15,246 nt of DNA from an uncultured Anaerosacchariphilus sp. GTDB taxonomy: Bacteria > Bacillota > Clostridia > Lachnospirales > Lachnospiraceae. Below are positions 13,546 to 15,246 of the stretch, piece by piece. The stretch's first letter is position 1. The number at the start of each line of letters is the position of its first letter. The stretch spans positions 1 through 15,246 of the forward strand of contig CAKRTY010000006.1 in the NCBI GenBank assembly GCA_934402125.1. The letters run 5' to 3'. A model generated the notes under the pieces. It was not told where the DNA came from and searched no databases. It saw only the letters and a list, made by a program, of their open reading frames with translations. Made by a program: the position numbers and the translations under genes.

Positions 13546-14538
13546 TCAGTTCTTTTTCCTGTTATTCAGGGTATCCAGCGTAATTGCAATTACCAGCACG
13601 CAGCCTTTCAAAATATCCTGAATAAACGGATCGACACCCATTTGAGAGAAACCGTTGAACAGCGTAATCAGGAAGATACATCCAAACATGGTGCCAATCA
13701 CTCTTCCACGACCGCCCGCCAGTGAAATACCTCCGATAATGGAACCAATTACCGCATCAAACTCTTAGTTCTGGCCATTCGGTGTTGCAACAGAATCCAG
13801 ACGGGACATCAATACCAGACCACCAAAGGCTGCAAGGAAACCAGCCAGGACAAAGGTTCCAAAATATACACGTTTTACCTGAATACCTGAGAAAAACGCC
13901 GCTTCTCTTCCGCCTCCGACTGCATACAGATTACGTCCTGACTTCGTTTTTGTCGTAATAAACTGGGCTACTATATATAAGACCACCATAATGACAACGC
14001 AGCAGGGAATAATTTTTAAGATATAGCCTCTTCCCAGCCACCCTATAGATTTTGGCATTCCCGAAATTGGTGTTGCGTTGGTCAGATATTTTGCCGTACC
14101 ATAACATACATACTGTGTACCCAGTGTAGCAATGAAAGCAGGAATTCCTACATAAGCTGTCATGAAACCATTGATAGCTCCACACAGAATTCCAACCAAG
14201 AGCATAATGATAACAACAAGCCCAGCCGGAAGCCCATAACTCTTCATTAAAATTGCTCCCAATGCACTGGTCAGACAGACTACTCTACCCAGAGACAAAT
14301 CAAAATTTCCCGTCAGAAGAATAATGGACTGTCCTAACGCTACAATTGCAACCGTGGAACTCTGTAAAAGAATATTCTTCCAGTTCGACCAAGTCAGAAA
14401 ATACTGAGCCCCGAATTTCATCTGTGACAACGCGCCAAAAATAATACATAATATTGCAATTCCGACTACAGACATGTAATCCTTTGCAAAGCGCTTTACA
14501 GCACTAACCCCTGTTTTTGTTGCTATCTTCTCTTTCAT
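13546..14538 (-). pseudogene. Sugar ABC transporter permease (RbsC-like), interrupted by an in-frame TAA
   Basis: The ATG at 14538 has GGAGAAGG upstream and opens 257 codons, ending at TAA 13767-13765. Reading on in the same frame gives 72 more codons (EFDAVIGSIIGGISLAGGRG through the final NNRKKN) before TGA at 13548-13546. The total of 330 codons is the normal length for RbsC-like permeases. Family features are clear: hydrophobic helices near 23-38, 60-77, 86-128, 130-148, 172-194 and 222-245, the LLTGNFDLSLG segment, and the NLYAVGGGREAAFFSGI loop (203-219). Relatives have an aromatic residue before E-x-D-A in this segment, so a Tyr codon changed to TAA is the simplest reading. Truncation removes the last two or so helices. 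TAA ends the neighbouring binding-protein and ATPase genes, so the code is not reassigned. No ribosome site precedes the downstream part. A sequencing error or read-through is also possible. Confidence 0.85.
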
Positions 14539-14557
14539 ACCTTCTCCGTCCTTTCAC

Positions 14558-14588
14558 GCAGGAAAGAGAATCAGATTCTCTTTCCTGC
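14558..14588 (-). other. Perfect 31-base palindrome between the NagB-like and permease genes
   Basis: Plus-strand arms GCAGGAAAGAGAATC (14558-14572) and GATTCTCTTTCCTGC (14574-14588) are exact inverses around one base. In RNA this is a long stem with a tiny loop. It starts 11 nt after the NagB-like stop and ends 19 nt before the permease ATG. No T-run follows. A processing or stability hairpin, or an operator for an internal promoter, would fit. Confidence 0.8.
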
Positions 14589-14599
14589 TCTTCCATTTT

Positions 14600-15246
14600 C
14601 TAATAGCCTACCTTCTCCCAGCACTCGAACGGAGCTGCAAGCTCTTCTGCAATATAAACCTGCGTTTTCATCGTCTGGAGCATGGAACTCGGTACATAAG
14701 GTGTCACCGGACCATGAGTAACAAGACGCGAAGTCATTCTCTGCCAAGATGAAAATGTGTTGTTTGTAAGCAGGCTGTGAACTTCAATACGCTCTTTTGC
14801 GCGCCGTACATCAATCGGGCCAATTGTTGCTGCCCTGGGCGGTACATTCTGTACATAACCAGACTGGCCAAATACGCCATGCAGTGAATTTTGCGCTACG
14901 GTCAGGGGATGCAGCGTTACAATACGTGCTTCACAGTTCAGCCATTCCTCAATATCATCACGTACGAACTCCTGAATCGGATCCACGAACGCTACATGGC
15001 CTGTCCATCCTGGAGAAGTGGAAATAATATCAGCTCCGCCCTCTGTTACATCATTGATAATCTTAGAATAATCATTAATATTTTTGTTTGTCGGATAGTA
15101 TACATTGCTGAGCGGCATCCGAAGCTTCGGGTCAATCTGGTATACGAAATACTTCAGCATGGAATGTACAAAACCGGCTTCATAAGTTTCCGGCGCAATA
15201 TTTCCTGCATCATCCGCCCATTCATCCTCAGCGACGATATAAACCT
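14600..15246 (-). CDS. NagB/6-phosphogluconolactonase-superfamily protein, N-terminus outside window
   Basis: The frame is open to the window edge, so the 5' part is missing; 214 residues are visible (the internal ATG at 15160 is not the start). The EDEWADD segment near the edge matches the MDEYVG region of glucosamine-6-phosphate deaminase, including its Asp-Glu pair. SPGWTGHVAFVDP (codons about 15013-14975) matches the GVGNDGHIAFNEP motif. In E. coli NagB that motif carries catalytic D141, H143 and E148; here the positions are Thr (15004-15002), His and Asp. Family knowledge suggests binding of an aldose or ketose phosphate and an isomerase- or deaminase-like step in the cytoplasm, but loss of the D141 equivalent argues against ordinary deaminase chemistry. 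Its place ahead of the importer and kinase suggests that it processes the imported, phosphorylated sugar. It ends in TAG. Confidence 0.72.
   Translation of the reverse strand, partial: VYIVAEDEWADDAGNIAPETYEAGFVHSMLKYFVYQIDPKLRMPLSNVYYPTNKNINDYSKIINDVTEGGADIISTSPGWTGHVAFVDPIQEFVRDDIEEWLNCEARIVTLHPLTVAQNSLHGVFGQSGYVQNVPPRAATIGPIDVRRAKERIEVHSLLTNNTFSSWQRMTSRLVTHGPVTPYVPSSMLQTMKTQVYIAEELAAPFECWEKVGY

Noticed and set aside
13546..13764. Separate small gene made from the permease tail
   Set aside because: There is no ribosome site or early in-frame start after the TAA, and the sequence is simply the missing C-terminus of the permease.
13546..14538. Reassigned TAA codon as the explanation for the permease stop
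   Set aside because: Neighbouring genes (binding protein and ATPase) end in TAA with no family sequence beyond, so TAA is a normal stop here.
1..15246. CRISPR array, tRNA, rRNA, insertion sequence or phage module
   Set aside because: No regularly spaced repeats, cloverleaf, transposase or integrase sequence was seen on either strand.

Overview
The window reads as part of a low-to-mid GC Gram-positive anaerobe, most likely a gut Lachnospiraceae or related Clostridia. The reasons are consensus AGGAGG-type ribosome binding sites, a Clostridia-style LAAC lipoprotein signal on the sugar-binding protein, sigma-A-like promoters, and a very large Cna/SpaA-domain surface protein. The taxonomic call is inference. 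Every supported gene is on the minus strand, so transcription runs from high to low coordinates.

Region 1 (15246 down to about 9270) is a sugar-uptake operon that enters from outside the window. Its first visible gene is a NagB/6-phosphogluconolactonase-superfamily protein, cut by the window edge. Then come a ribose-type (CUT2) permease, a double-domain ATPase, a solute-binding lipoprotein and an FGGY-family sugar kinase, followed by a terminator-like hairpin. The expected logic is import of a monosaccharide or polyol, phosphorylation by the FGGY kinase, and conversion by the NagB-like protein; the substrate cannot be named from sequence. The permease carries an in-frame TAA (13765-13767) about three quarters of the way through, and 72 further family-like codons follow in the same frame. 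The importer is therefore broken, recoded or mis-sequenced at one base. Three strong inverted repeats lie in the intergenic gaps of this operon, one of them terminator-like between the binding protein and the kinase. The NagB-like protein lacks the usual catalytic Asp of its GxDGH motif.

Region 2 (about 9270 down to 1680) is a single gene of 2457 codons. It has its own promoter, with a palindrome inside the promoter, and a leader of about 175 nt. The protein has a signal peptide, a Pro/Glu-rich tract, a von Willebrand A domain with an unusual metal site and a large insertion, a Cna-B domain, about twelve SpaA/prealbumin-like domains, and a C-terminal membrane anchor with a degenerate sorting motif. 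It looks like an adhesin stalk. A three-domain module of about 410 residues has been duplicated within it.

Region 3 (1668 down to 173) is a small operon with a good promoter and a perfect 8+5+8 palindrome in its leader. It encodes a PfkB-family (fructokinase-like) kinase and a VOC/glyoxalase-fold metalloprotein. Nothing convincing is coded in 1-172. No tRNA, rRNA, CRISPR array, insertion sequence or phage gene was seen.
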